This document shows, piece after piece, positions 53,357 through 63,141 of a stretch of DNA of 64,000 bases (the first letter of the stretch is position 1; each line of letters begins with the position of its first letter). Source of the DNA: Anaerolineales bacterium (GTDB taxonomy: Bacteria; Chloroflexota; Anaerolineae; Aggregatilineales; J027). Made by a program: the position numbers and the translations under genes. The notes beneath the pieces were generated by a model. The model was not told where the DNA came from, did not search any database, and worked only from the letters and a program-made list of their open reading frames with translations. Location of the stretch: assembly GCA_020634155.1 (NCBI GenBank), contig JACKCI010000002.1:124001-188000 (forward strand), given 5' to 3'.

Positions 53357-56275
53357 ATGACGGATCGAAGCACAACAACAGCGTCCACCAAACGAAAAGC
53401 GCGAGCATCTGATAAACCCCAAACCCAATTGAAACCCATGAAGTCATCTCCACCTACTGCTTTTGAACGACTGCGAGCATTACTGCATGACCCCGAAGCC
53501 ATGCAGCGTTTACATGAGCGGTTGCCGAGTTGGGCGGATGAGGTAGGCGGGTTTGCGTTTATCATTATTGGTGTCTTGACCTTTTCGGCTTTGTTTAACC
53601 CAGCCGGAGAAATTGCCGCGCCTTTAGCAACTGGCCTCCAAAAAGCCTTTGGCGTTGGGGCCTATGTGGTCGCCCTGACCGTAGTGGTTATTGGGGTTAT
53701 GCTCCTTCTTACTAAGGCCGGTATCCGATTTCGCTTCAATTGGTTGCGCCTACTTGGTCTTGAAATTGCCTTTATCAGCCTTGAGGGGTTGTTTCATCTC
53801 CTTAGCTTTAGCGCAGAAGTCCGTGCCCTTGCCCGTGAAGGCAAAGGTGGGGGGTATGTTGGTTGGGCGGTGAGTAGCCTTTTTGCTCAATTTATCGGAG
53901 AATGGGGCGCTATTACGCTCTTGGCTATCCTTTTTCTGTTCAGCTTTGGGTTGTTTTGGGGTATCCAGCGCCGTGATATTCGACGGGCATTGTTAGGTGC
54001 CAGCACCCAACTTCAGCGTTTTGCCAATCGTGTACAGTCTATGGGGCAAACCCCAACAGTACCATCTATTGAATCGGCTCAAACACTCCTTACGCCCGCC
54101 AGACCAACCGCACCATTTACTACAGAGCCACCCCTAACAGGGTCCGTCGCGGTATTTACACAGCCAATAAGCGAACCTGAAGCGCCTAAAACCCCTGCGC
54201 CGCCACCTGAACCTGCGGCACCACCGCCACCGACTATCAATATAGCATCCACCAAGCCTGCATCACCGCAACCGCAACCAGTTGCACCATCATCCACGCC
54301 TGCGCCGAAAACACCACCACCGCCGCCCCAGCCCGCAGCTATTGAAGCACCACGGCCCACGCGTATCAATATCAATGGCGTTGAAACGATGGTACCACCG
54401 CGTCCGACAGAGCTACCGGGAGTTGCTCACCAGCCTGCTCCCTCAGTGGTAGAGGCACGTCCAGCGCCAGCTACACCATCACCCTCACCAGCGGTGCCAC
54501 CACGCCGTCCAGCACCAACGGTAACGGAAGCTCCCATGCCCACTACAAATGACCTTCTGGCTGAGATAACGGATGACGAGGAAGTTGATGCTCCATCTGT
54601 GCCCCAATTCACCACTTTGGTGATTAATGGGCAAGTTGTCCAAACACCGCTTGCCCCAACAGATCGCCCTGCTATTCCGCTGGTTGCAGATGGTCGAAAG
54701 CCCAAACCGAATAGCAAGCGCCGCCATTTTGTGGTGGATGGCTATCATGACAAGATAAAAATAGGCAAGCGGCCTAAAATTTTGCCTCCGCTGGAACTGT
54801 TGACCTATAGCGAATTGAAGCTACCCAGCGAAGATGAAGTCAATCTCAACGCCCAAATTATTGAAAATACCATGCTGGAGTTTGAGATTGACGCGGATGT
54901 GATTGATGTGCGGGTTGGGCCTGCTGTGACCCAATATGCAGTCTCACCCATCAAAGAAATTATTGATGACAACGGGGAGACCATCATCATCCGCACCCGT
55001 GTCAGCAAGATAGCTGCCCTTTCCAATGACCTTGCATTGGCCCTTTCAACCAAGACTTTGCGTATTGAGGCCCCTGTCCCCGGCCACTCCTATGTGGGGA
55101 TTGAAGTTCCCAACCGCGAGCCGAGTGTTGTCGCGCTGCGATCTGTTTTGGAATCAGAAGTCTATTATAACGATCGCAAGAAGCCACTTGCCGTGCCACT
55201 CGGACGTGACGTTTCGGGTGAGCCAATTGTGATTGACCTTGCCACTATGCCCCACCTACTGATTGCAGGTACGACGGGTTCGGGTAAGTCTATCTGCTTG
55301 CGTTCTATGTTGGCTTCACTGGTTATGAGTAACTCCCCTGATGAAGTACGATTGGTGGTACTTGACCCTAAGATGGTCGAGCTAGTGCAATTTAATGGCC
55401 TCCCTCACCTCATTGGTCCTGTTGAAACCGATACCGAGCGTATTATTGGCGTGCTACGTTGGGCTACCCGTGAGATGGATAGGCGTTATAAGCTGTTGGA
55501 GGTTGAGAAGGCCCGCAACATCACTGCTTACAATGAATTGCTAGGACGACGACGACGGCACGAACACATGCCCTATATTGTCATCGTGGTCGATGAAATT
55601 GGTGACCTAATGATGATGCGCCCTGATGAAACTGAGAAGATGCTGACCCGTCTCGCGCAGAAGGCACGGGCAGCGGGTATGCACCTTGTGGTTGCCACCC
55701 AACGCCCCAGTGTTGATGTCATCACGGGTTTGATTAAGGCTAACTTTCCTGCGCGTATTTCCTTCGCAGTCGCAGCAGGTGTGGACTCGCGGGTCATTTT
55801 GGACACGGTTGGGGCTGAGACATTGGTAGGTAAAGGTGACATGCTCTTCCTTGGCCCTGATGCTGCTGGCCCTAAGCGTCTGCAAGGGTGTTTTGTCTCT
55901 GACTATGAGATTGATACCTTGGTCGATTATTGGAAAGATTGGCACCAAGGCGAGATTGATGCGGGCAATATCGAGAAACCGGGTATCCCCCCTTGGGAGC
56001 AAGCCCTGACCCGCCTTGAATCCCTCAATGAGATGGACCCTGTGCTAGAGGAAGCCCTCAGCTTGGTGGTAGCCGAAGGTAAGGCTTCGGTATCCTTAAT
56101 CCAGCGGCGTTTAGGGGTCGGGTATCCCCGTGCCGCCCGCCTGATGGATTCGCTGCATGAACTGGGTATTATTGGCAGCCCGCAAGCAGGTGGCAAAACC
56201 CGCGAAGTCTTGGTCAAATCAGTAGAAGAAGCACGCCGCATGGTACAAAACAATCGGCGCAAGAACCTATACTAA
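53357..56275 (+). CDS. ftsK: FtsK/SpoIIIE DNA translocase
   Basis: A 972-aa chromosome-segregation translocase at the division septum. Four N-terminal transmembrane helices (FAFIIIGVLTFSALFNPAG, GAYVVALTVVVIGVMLLL and two more) are followed by a ~250-aa Pro/Ala-rich linker. The motor has Walker A GTTGSGKS (residues 638-645) and Walker B YIVIVVDEIGDLMM. The gamma winged helix is SVSLIQRRLGVGYPRAARLM, which reads polarity sequences. AAGGTGAGGG lies before the start. A GH31 gene follows after 16 bp. Confidence 0.94.
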   Translation: MTDRSTTTASTKRKARASDKPQTQLKPMKSSPPTAFERLRALLHDPEAMQRLHERLPSWADEVGGFAFIIIGVLTFSALFNPAGEIAAPLATGLQKAFGVGAYVVALTVVVIGVMLLLTKAGIRFRFNWLRLLGLEIAFISLEGLFHLLSFSAEVRALAREGKGGGYVGWAVSSLFAQFIGEWGAITLLAILFLFSFGLFWGIQRRDIRRALLGASTQLQRFANRVQSMGQTPTVPSIESAQTLLTPARPTAPFTTEPPLTGSVAVFTQPISEPEAPKTPAPPPEPAAPPPPTINIASTKPASPQPQPVAPSSTPAPKTPPPPPQPAAIEAPRPTRININGVETMVPPRPTELPGVAHQPAPSVVEARPAPATPSPSPAVPPRRPAPTVTEAPMPTTNDLLAEITDDEEVDAPSVPQFTTLVINGQVVQTPLAPTDRPAIPLVADGRKPKPNSKRRHFVVDGYHDKIKIGKRPKILPPLELLTYSELKLPSEDEVNLNAQIIENTMLEFEIDADVIDVRVGPAVTQYAVSPIKEIIDDNGETIIIRTRVSKIAALSNDLALALSTKTLRIEAPVPGHSYVGIEVPNREPSVVALRSVLESEVYYNDRKKPLAVPLGRDVSGEPIVIDLATMPHLLIAGTTGSGKSICLRSMLASLVMSNSPDEVRLVVLDPKMVELVQFNGLPHLIGPVETDTERIIGVLRWATREMDRRYKLLEVEKARNITAYNELLGRRRRHEHMPYIVIVVDEIGDLMMMRPDETEKMLTRLAQKARAAGMHLVVATQRPSVDVITGLIKANFPARISFAVAAGVDSRVILDTVGAETLVGKGDMLFLGPDAAGPKRLQGCFVSDYEIDTLVDYWKDWHQGEIDAGNIEKPGIPPWEQALTRLESLNEMDPVLEEALSLVVAEGKASVSLIQRRLGVGYPRAARLMDSLHELGIIGSPQAGGKTREVLVKSVEEARRMVQNNRRKNLY

Positions 56276-56291
56276 CTAAGGTTGGGCGAAT

Positions 56292-58766
56292 ATGAGCAAT
56301 GAGAAAGACATCAAGCAGTATGCCAAGATTAGCCAAAAAATGGATAAGCGCTTTAATAAGCGCAAGAAGAAAAACGGCAAACTGCAATCGCTAGGGGTAC
56401 TCCAAGGGCATACCCCGACCGGGCGCGGTACAATTTTACAAGGTCAAAACGCTGCTTTATCCCTCAAATTCTTGACACCGCATATTTTGCAAGTCCGCTT
56501 GCGGCCTGACCGCCAATTTCATGAGCCTTTTTCCTATGCCATTAATCCCGCCTTTGAACCTGAATCTCTATCCGTAACCATCTCCGAAGATACCCAACAT
56601 GTCCTTGTTGGAGCGGGTGGCATGGCCTGTTTGGTTGACCGCCTCAATTGTGGCCTCAAGTTGGTGTTACTCAATGGTCAAGAGGTCAGCCATGATGTTG
56701 GGATGGTCTGGGATAACGAAAATGTGACATGGACGCGCCAACTGCCGGCGGATGAACACTGCTATGGTCTCGGTCAACACGCCGAACATCTTGATCTACG
56801 CGGCAAGCAATTCCAACTCTGGAACTTTGACCCTATTGGCTATCATCGTGGCACTGACCCCGTCTATTATTCCATTCCCTTTTATATGGGGGTGACACCC
56901 AAATATGCCCTCGGTGTGCTATGGGATAATCCCGCCAAAGGCATGGTCAACCTCGGTGCCACCACGCCCACCCAAATGAGTTTTAGTGCCGAGACGGGCG
57001 AATTGCGTTTTTATCTGATTGCTGATGAAACAGCGGAATTGGTACTCAAACGCTATTTTCAATTGACAGGTGCGCCACCCTTGCCGCCCTTGTGGGCCTT
57101 TGGTTACCAACAATCACGTTGGAGCTATACGCCGTCGAGCCGCTTCCGTGAACTAGCAACGGAGTTCCGCAAGCGCAAAATCCCCTGCGACGTGCTGCAC
57201 TTTGACATCGACTATATGGACGGCTACCGCGTTTTTACCTATGACCGCAAGACCTTTGGCGATTTACCGCAATTGCTCAAGGACTTGAAGAAAGATGGCT
57301 TTAAGTCAGTTGCCATTCTTGACCCCGGTGTGAAAGAAGACCCTGAGTATAGCGCCTTTCAGAGTGGTCTCGCCGCCAAAGCCTTCTATACCTATCCCGA
57401 TGACACCACTTTTATTGCACCAGTATGGGCGGGGTCGTCGGCCTTTCCCGATTTCACCAAACCTAACGCACGGCAATGGTGGGCTGGGCAAGTCACAGAT
57501 TTTCTAAAACTGGACTTTGACGGCATCTGGAATGACATGAATGAGCCAACAGTATTCATGCCCAAAGGCACAGTAGGTACTATCCCTGAATATATTTTGT
57601 CGGATTGTGATGGCAGCCCTTCACCTCAATTGGCGGGCGGGCACAATATGTATGGTATGTTGATGGCTCGCTCAACCCGCGAAGGGATGGTAAAGGCGCG
57701 TCCGGATAAACGTCCCTTTGTTCTGACCCGTTGCGGTTATGCAGGCGCTCAACGCTATACCTATTCATGGACGGGCGATAATGTCTCAACATGGGATCAC
57801 CTGCGTCTCTCAATTAGCATGGTGATGAATCTCGGCTTGTCGGGTATGACCTACACAGGGCCAGATGTCGGGGGCTTTATGGAAGCATCCGAGCCAGAGA
57901 TGTATGCCCGTTGGGTTCAACTAGCCTGCCTATTTCCCTTCTTCCGTACCCATACCGCCAGTGGCACCCCGCCCCAAGAGCCTTGGAGTTTTGGGCCAGA
58001 GGTCGAGAACATCGCCCGCACCTATATCAATCTGCGCTATCGGCTACTACCTTATCTCTATTCGACCTTTGCCCAATCGGCGGGTGAGGGCAAGCCGATG
58101 ATTCGCCCCACCTTCCTCTATGACCCCAGTGACACCAACCTCTACACCCAAGATGATGTGTTTATGGTGGGCGATTCGCTTTTGGTGGCTCCCATACTGG
58201 ACAAAGGAGCAACCGAGCGCGAGTTTTATCTGCCGCGTGGAGTTTGGTATGACTTCTGGACGAATAAGCTGATTGACGGCTCGCGCAAGATTACTGTCAG
58301 CGCCCCATTGGATAAGATGCCGATTTTTGCCAAAGCGGGCAAGGTTATCCCAATGTACGAAGAGCAGCAGTACGTTGGCGAAAAGAAGATTGAGGAACTG
58401 CACCTGCGAGCTTATGCCGCCGCAGGCGAAACATCACACTATGAGGATAGTGGTGAGGGGATGGCCTATTTCCAAGGGGATTATCGCTGGCTCTATTTCA
58501 CGCTTTCCTTCCAACCCGGTGGACAGTTTGCGGTTGAATGGCGTACCGCAGGCGCACATCAACCCTCCTACAATAAAGTCCGCCTAGAGATTATCGGTAT
58601 CTCATTAGAACCGGAGCAAGTTTTGGTCGATGACCAACCCGCCGCGCTATGGTTCTTTGAGAATGGTGTGGTGGAAGTCCTGACCAGTCCTTTCAAGTCG
58701 GTGCGTTTGGTGGGTAAGAGCAACCCCGCCGCCGCCAAGACCGTTGCCAGCCGCAAGAAACGCTAA
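56292..58766 (+). CDS. GH31-family alpha-glucosidase
   Basis: An 824-aa glycosidase. The catalytic nucleophile is Asp415 in DGIWNDMNEP; the acid/base region is SWTGDNVSTWDHLRLSI, and FGYQQSRWSYTPSSR and LHFDIDYMDGYRVFTYD mark the barrel. A Lys-rich N-terminal 40 residues precedes the usual N-terminal beta domain, which is unusual; the C-terminus is also Lys-rich. No signal peptide, so it is cytoplasmic. It probably shares the ftsK transcript (16-bp gap). Confidence 0.92.
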   Translation: MSNEKDIKQYAKISQKMDKRFNKRKKKNGKLQSLGVLQGHTPTGRGTILQGQNAALSLKFLTPHILQVRLRPDRQFHEPFSYAINPAFEPESLSVTISEDTQHVLVGAGGMACLVDRLNCGLKLVLLNGQEVSHDVGMVWDNENVTWTRQLPADEHCYGLGQHAEHLDLRGKQFQLWNFDPIGYHRGTDPVYYSIPFYMGVTPKYALGVLWDNPAKGMVNLGATTPTQMSFSAETGELRFYLIADETAELVLKRYFQLTGAPPLPPLWAFGYQQSRWSYTPSSRFRELATEFRKRKIPCDVLHFDIDYMDGYRVFTYDRKTFGDLPQLLKDLKKDGFKSVAILDPGVKEDPEYSAFQSGLAAKAFYTYPDDTTFIAPVWAGSSAFPDFTKPNARQWWAGQVTDFLKLDFDGIWNDMNEPTVFMPKGTVGTIPEYILSDCDGSPSPQLAGGHNMYGMLMARSTREGMVKARPDKRPFVLTRCGYAGAQRYTYSWTGDNVSTWDHLRLSISMVMNLGLSGMTYTGPDVGGFMEASEPEMYARWVQLACLFPFFRTHTASGTPPQEPWSFGPEVENIARTYINLRYRLLPYLYSTFAQSAGEGKPMIRPTFLYDPSDTNLYTQDDVFMVGDSLLVAPILDKGATEREFYLPRGVWYDFWTNKLIDGSRKITVSAPLDKMPIFAKAGKVIPMYEEQQYVGEKKIEELHLRAYAAAGETSHYEDSGEGMAYFQGDYRWLYFTLSFQPGGQFAVEWRTAGAHQPSYNKVRLEIIGISLEPEQVLVDDQPAALWFFENGVVEVLTSPFKSVRLVGKSNPAAAKTVASRKKR

Positions 58767-58792
58767 TTCAAAATACCCCATCTGCTAAACAG

Positions 58793-58824
58793 AACCCGCG
58801 TATACTCGACCCAATACGCGGGTT
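58793..58824. terminator. Hairpin terminator between convergent genes
   Basis: AACCCGCGTAT (58793-58803) pairs perfectly with ATACGCGGGTT (58814-58824), an 11-bp stem with a 10-nt loop. It sits between the GH31 stop and the convergent membrane gene stop. The T run is short, so it may work as a two-way or partial terminator. Confidence 0.65.
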
Positions 58825-58841
58825 ATTCACACATCCTCAAT

Positions 58842-59978
58842 TTAGGGGTCAATCGCCTCGAAGTCTGTGAACAAGAAATGGTCATAGTAGTAGTGTATCC
58901 ACAGGAAACACAGGATACTGCTATAGTAGGCCGCATCAAAGTGGGCATTGGTGTGGGCATTCTCAGGGTCAACCAGCATCGCCATGATGTAGATAACAGC
59001 CCCTAGCGCCACCGAAACCCCGACCATCGACATACTCACCAAATACAGCTTGCGGGAGTCGTTACCCTCTGCCAAGCGGTTAATAATGGGGGCCTCGCTC
59101 TCTAGCTCCCCGCGTTGTTGGCGAATTTTCAGGATAAAGAACGTCAGCGCCAGATATTGAAGCGAGTGCCATGTGTTCATACCCTGAAAAGCTGTATCTA
59201 GATTGGGCAGGGCTGGCACAAAGAAGGAGACGACTACCGTTAAGATAATAAAAACGGTCTTGGGCCAATTGACATACCCCCCGCGTATCTCAGCAGCCGT
59301 CTTGACAATATAGGCCAGCAGCGCCGCCCCAAAAACCACCGACATCAGGATAAAGAACCATAGTTGTTGAAAGAAAACTGGAATGACGGCCATCAGGTCA
59401 TTGGTGCCAATCTCGAAATTACCTTGGCTGATTTTGTAACCGGAAACAGGCATCATACATGTCAAAATCAGAGCATAGTCAATCATGCGTGAGGGCGTGG
59501 AAAGTAGCTTGGATAGCTGGAGGGGTTGGTTAATCCCTTTTTTCTGGGCCTCGCGGTGGTTATACAACTCCACAATATAAGTGGCTTGGTGTAGCACATG
59601 AATTAACGCCCAAAAGAAGAAAATCCCCAAGAGCAACGTCAGATTGAGAAAAGCCAGCGATAAGACCACCACCGGAATAATCAGTGCCGACCGTATCAGC
59701 ATGGGATAGCGCCCCACAAACTGGCGGTCAAAGTTGGTACGCATGAAGGTCGCGTACATATGCGGCCCGCCCACCAAGACCGCCACCACCCCATTGACGG
59801 CATTGCGGCTAATGTCTTCATTGACACCGAGTTGTACCCCTAGAATATAAAAAATATAGGGGAATGGTACCAATAGCACACTAAATGTGATAAAGATTAA
59901 ATCCCAGCGACGATCACGGAGCCAGAGGCTTTTCGGCTCCATCCGCAACGGGGCCATACTCATCGCGCTGACACTCAT
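58842..59978 (-). CDS. Histidine-rich polytopic membrane protein
   Basis: 378 aa from ATG 59978 (GGTGAGGG just upstream contains the alternative GTG 59990). About nine transmembrane helices. Conserved-looking His/Tyr clusters lie at membrane edges: HMYATFMRTNFDRQF, WALIHVLHQATYIVELYNHR, WHSLQYLALTF, LWIHYYYDHFLF. Such spacing recalls di-iron or retinal/carotenoid-type membrane enzymes and an uncharacterised HYYxD family, but I cannot assign it. It converges with GH31. Confidence 0.6.
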   Translation of the reverse strand: MSVSAMSMAPLRMEPKSLWLRDRRWDLIFITFSVLLVPFPYIFYILGVQLGVNEDISRNAVNGVVAVLVGGPHMYATFMRTNFDRQFVGRYPMLIRSALIIPVVVLSLAFLNLTLLLGIFFFWALIHVLHQATYIVELYNHREAQKKGINQPLQLSKLLSTPSRMIDYALILTCMMPVSGYKISQGNFEIGTNDLMAVIPVFFQQLWFFILMSVVFGAALLAYIVKTAAEIRGGYVNWPKTVFIILTVVVSFFVPALPNLDTAFQGMNTWHSLQYLALTFFILKIRQQRGELESEAPIINRLAEGNDSRKLYLVSMSMVGVSVALGAVIYIMAMLVDPENAHTNAHFDAAYYSSILCFLWIHYYYDHFLFTDFEAIDP

Positions 59979-60078
59979 CGTTTCCCTCACCTTGTGTCTA
60001 AAGTTTGCGCCTATGCCTCACAGTGTACCGCAAGAGGCTACTTTTTTTCAAAGCGTCCCCTTGGTACTCATGTGTCAC

Positions 60079-61764
60079 CTACCGCTGTATCTCGACTACT
60101 ACGCCATCCTCTGCCCATGGATACAACTGTTCAACATTGGTGTTACTGACCAGAATACAGCCATAGGTGACAGGTGTACCCAGATTGTTTGTCCAGAGCA
60201 GTTGGCTGCTCCCGCGTGTTGGAAAGCCATGAAATCCATTCATGAAATCCGAGGTCGGGACCGGACGATATACCCCCATAAAATAGGGCATCCACAAGTT
60301 CCAATTGGCAGCATAGGCGTTGGTCTCATGCGATTGGATTTGAAAAACCCCGGGTGCGGTTGGGCTGGACGAAATGCCTGTACTCACCACCCATTCCCAT
60401 TTTAGCTGGTCGTTCTCATAGGCCCACATGCGCTGTTGACTGATGCTAACCACAATCCGCTTGTTATAGACAATTGGTAGGGGGAGCATCACATCTGGTG
60501 AGGGGATAGTAATGGTCTGCCCTACGCTAAGGGCATCGCCCACACCGGGGTTAGCCTGCTGTATCCAAGGATAGGGAATGCCATAGTCATAAGCAATGCT
60601 GGAAAAAGTCTCGCCCGCTTGGATAGCATGTTGGCGCTCATGATGATAGACCCGCAAGAAGGCGCTGGTTGTATTGGCTTCGACGGCCTCCTGTACGGCT
60701 TGAACGCCCTCATTGACTTCAATATAGCGGTCAGGGGGTAGCGAGGCGGCCCGCCCTGCTAGATAGTCACCGAGGCCCGTCGGCTCTAAGGTTAAAGCCA
60801 ATCCCGTTGGGCTACTCGCATCCGGAGCCGCTACCAGCCATTGGCTCCACGACTCTGGCCCCAATGACCAATCGAAACGCTCATTGCTCACAGGGTCAAG
60901 CGCTTGGATGGTCAACGGATTAGCCAGTAGTTGCGTTGCTTGCGCCACCATTGACGAGGAATCGGTCACGGTGGGGTAGGCATCAGTCATCACCAATTCG
61001 ATAATGCCATCCGCTAATACCGCTGAGGCATTTTGATAAAGGGTGGCAAGGGTCGCCTCCACATCCAGTTGGCGGCCTGTTTGGGGTGGGGTGGCCTGCA
61101 CCTGCCCATTGACCAACTGCACGCCCGCATTGATAGGTGGTGTCTCTAATTGTGGTGCAAGTGCCTCTAAGCCTTCGCGGGTGACGATAAGGTCAACGTT
61201 GAGGACGGGCGCAACATCGACATGACCGAGTATGGCTTGGAAAAAACTCCCCTCAGCGCGACCTTGGTCTTGGGCTGCCGCCGCAGTAGCCGGAGCATCC
61301 AGCCATATGCCTAAATCGGCGGCACTCACGCGCCATTCGCGCTCCCCATCCTGCACGATAACGCCATCGTACCATTGCTGCTCAAGAGCCGCTGTTGCTT
61401 CGCTTGCAGACTTGCCGCCGAGGTCAACACCGAAGGCGCTTACTCCCGGTAATATAGCGTTGCCAGAATAGAGCAAGCCCATGCCCGCCACCACTGCGAG
61501 ACACGCCAAGCTACTCCCCACCACCAGCGCAAGGATACCCAGTATCCACCCATTCAATCCGCCTGTTTTCTTCTTGGCGGGCGCTTGGGGTCGAGATTGA
61601 GCTTGCGGGCGTGGTGGTGCCTGTTGGGGAATCGGCGGGGGAGCGACAGGCGACGGAATCACGGGCGGGGGATAATGGGGCCGTGCGCTCGATGATTGAG
61701 CGCGGTTGGGCATGGTTTGTTGTTGTTCAACTTGGTGTTTTTGGGTAAGGTCGGGTTTCACCAC
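60079..61764 (-). CDS. L,D-transpeptidase (YkuD) with PG-binding and LysM domains
   Basis: A 561-aa membrane-anchored cell-wall enzyme. A Pro/Gln-rich cytoplasmic tail (1-65) precedes one helix (ILGILALVVGSSLACLAVV). Then come two YoaR/VanW-type peptidoglycan-binding units (GVSAFGVDLGGKSASEATA), a LysM (AIQAGETFSSIAYDYGIPYP), and a YkuD catalytic domain with His512 and Cys536. The catalytic signature is TYGCILV rather than the usual SHGCVR, keeping Cys but replacing His and Arg. Start GTG 61764 with AGGAAG upstream. It would crosslink or anchor peptidoglycan. Confidence 0.87.
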   Translation of the reverse strand: MVKPDLTQKHQVEQQQTMPNRAQSSSARPHYPPPVIPSPVAPPPIPQQAPPRPQAQSRPQAPAKKKTGGLNGWILGILALVVGSSLACLAVVAGMGLLYSGNAILPGVSAFGVDLGGKSASEATAALEQQWYDGVIVQDGEREWRVSAADLGIWLDAPATAAAAQDQGRAEGSFFQAILGHVDVAPVLNVDLIVTREGLEALAPQLETPPINAGVQLVNGQVQATPPQTGRQLDVEATLATLYQNASAVLADGIIELVMTDAYPTVTDSSSMVAQATQLLANPLTIQALDPVSNERFDWSLGPESWSQWLVAAPDASSPTGLALTLEPTGLGDYLAGRAASLPPDRYIEVNEGVQAVQEAVEANTTSAFLRVYHHERQHAIQAGETFSSIAYDYGIPYPWIQQANPGVGDALSVGQTITIPSPDVMLPLPIVYNKRIVVSISQQRMWAYENDQLKWEWVVSTGISSSPTAPGVFQIQSHETNAYAANWNLWMPYFMGVYRPVPTSDFMNGFHGFPTRGSSQLLWTNNLGTPVTYGCILVSNTNVEQLYPWAEDGVVVEIQR

Positions 61765-61831
61765 TTGACTTCCTATGCTTGTGTTTCTTTATTATAGTAA
61801 TGCAACTGGTTTAAATGAAGTGAACGATTAA

Positions 61832-62776
61832 ATGATGATAGAGCAACCCCCACACGACGCACAGGCTACGGGCCAGCCCCATTGGGGATTTATGGTTGGT
61901 GGTTTGGTGGTTATTGTGCTGGCCTTGAGCGCGATTGGTGCCATGACACTGGCGGCTATTGTCGAAAATGATGACGAAGCACAGCCAACCCCCAACCAAA
62001 CGCAGGCACCACCAAGCGCCACCGCCTTTGTGATTGTCGGTATGATAGACGTTCCAACCACCACCGAGGTTCCACCGACCTTAACGCCGATTCCGCCTAG
62101 CCCAACGGTGGGTAGTGCCACCATGACCTTCACCTTTGCGCCACCTTCCCCATTGCCAGCCACCATGACACCCTCCGCCACCCGCACCCCTAGCCTCACC
62201 GCCACTTTTACTGCTTCCCATACACCAACCGACACACCCACGCCAAGCGATACCCCGACCATCACGCCAACCGCTACTAATACCACCACCCCCCAGCCGC
62301 CAACCTTGACCTCTACTCCTTCGCACACCCCCACAGCTACCCTGACCGCCACACCCGTTGGCCCAACGGTTGCCTATCCGAATGGGCGTCCGGTACGCTT
62401 TTTCTATGATGAGTACAGCTTTTATATGTGGAATGTCCACAGCCAGCAGATTGCCGTGTCGGCTATCTCCTTTGAAGGGCTAGACTCGAATGGGGAACCG
62501 ACTACTAATCGCATGAGTGGTGAACTGTGGGCACAGTTTTATGGGTATATTGAGAGTACCAAATGCACCGCGATTGAGTTAACGGCTGCCCCGGGGTGGT
62601 TGCATCCAAGCCAATGTTGGGATTACAACGCCATCCTGACCCCACAGCAATCCTCCCGCGTCGTGTTCTGGACGTTTGGCAGTCAAGGCAACCAGCAATT
62701 TCGGGTGCTATGGAATGAGGTGGAGGTGGCCCGTTGTGAAGTTAACGCGGGCAAGTGTTTGGTCTATCTACCATAA
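61832..62776 (+). CDS. Membrane-anchored protein with Thr/Pro-rich stalk
   Basis: A 314-aa protein. One N-terminal helix (VGGLVVIVLALSAIGAMTLAA) is followed by about 120 residues of Thr/Pro/Ser stalk (TATFTAS, TPTDTPTPSDTPT patterns) and a C-terminal domain of ~110 aa (VRFFYDEYSFYMWNVHSQQI, four Cys: KCTA, QCWD, RCEV, KCLV). The stalk suits projection through the wall. The globular tail appears in Chloroflexota exported proteins as far as I recall, function unknown. Confidence 0.7.
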   Translation: MMIEQPPHDAQATGQPHWGFMVGGLVVIVLALSAIGAMTLAAIVENDDEAQPTPNQTQAPPSATAFVIVGMIDVPTTTEVPPTLTPIPPSPTVGSATMTFTFAPPSPLPATMTPSATRTPSLTATFTASHTPTDTPTPSDTPTITPTATNTTTPQPPTLTSTPSHTPTATLTATPVGPTVAYPNGRPVRFFYDEYSFYMWNVHSQQIAVSAISFEGLDSNGEPTTNRMSGELWAQFYGYIESTKCTAIELTAAPGWLHPSQCWDYNAILTPQQSSRVVFWTFGSQGNQQFRVLWNEVEVARCEVNAGKCLVYLP

Positions 62777-62786
62777 AGGGGCAATC

Positions 62787-63137
62787 ATGAAACGTTACGG
62801 ACATCTGCTGGACAACTGGCAAGCGGCCAAGGCTGAAATGTGGGACATCCTAACCCAATGTGCGCGGGAAGGGCGTACCATCACCTATAGCGAACTCTCG
62901 GCTCTCATTCAATCCGCCCATTTGCCGCCCTATAGCTATGGCATGTCGGGCATGTTGACCGAGATTAGCCAGCGATGCACGGACATGGGCAAGACGACCC
63001 TCGCCACTTTGGTGGTGCGAAAATCAGATGGGCGGCCCGGTGGGGGCTACTTTGGCGGTATCCCCACCGATGATATTGAAGCCTATTGGCAAGCTCAATT
63101 TGCACGGGTCTGCCAAGAATGGGCAGAGCAAGCCTAG
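62787..63137 (+). CDS. Small conserved protein of unknown function (116 aa)
   Basis: A 116-aa soluble protein starting MKRYGHLLDNWQAAKAEMWD at ATG 62787 (AAAGGGGC upstream). It has a short winged-helix-like pattern ITYSELSALIQSAHLPPYSY and a glycine strand GRPGGGYFGGIP. It follows the stalk protein by 10 bp and probably shares its transcript. I do not recognise the family. Confidence 0.6.
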   Translation: MKRYGHLLDNWQAAKAEMWDILTQCAREGRTITYSELSALIQSAHLPPYSYGMSGMLTEISQRCTDMGKTTLATLVVRKSDGRPGGGYFGGIPTDDIEAYWQAQFARVCQEWAEQA

Positions 63138-63141
63138 CCAT

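Noticed and set aside
54130..54540. CCA/GCC-rich stretch as a repeat element
   Set aside because: It is the Pro/Ala-rich linker of FtsK, typical for the family.
62160..62340. Repeated ACC/CCA/ACG triplets as a DNA repeat array
   Set aside because: They encode a Thr/Pro stalk; periodicity is coding, not an independent element.
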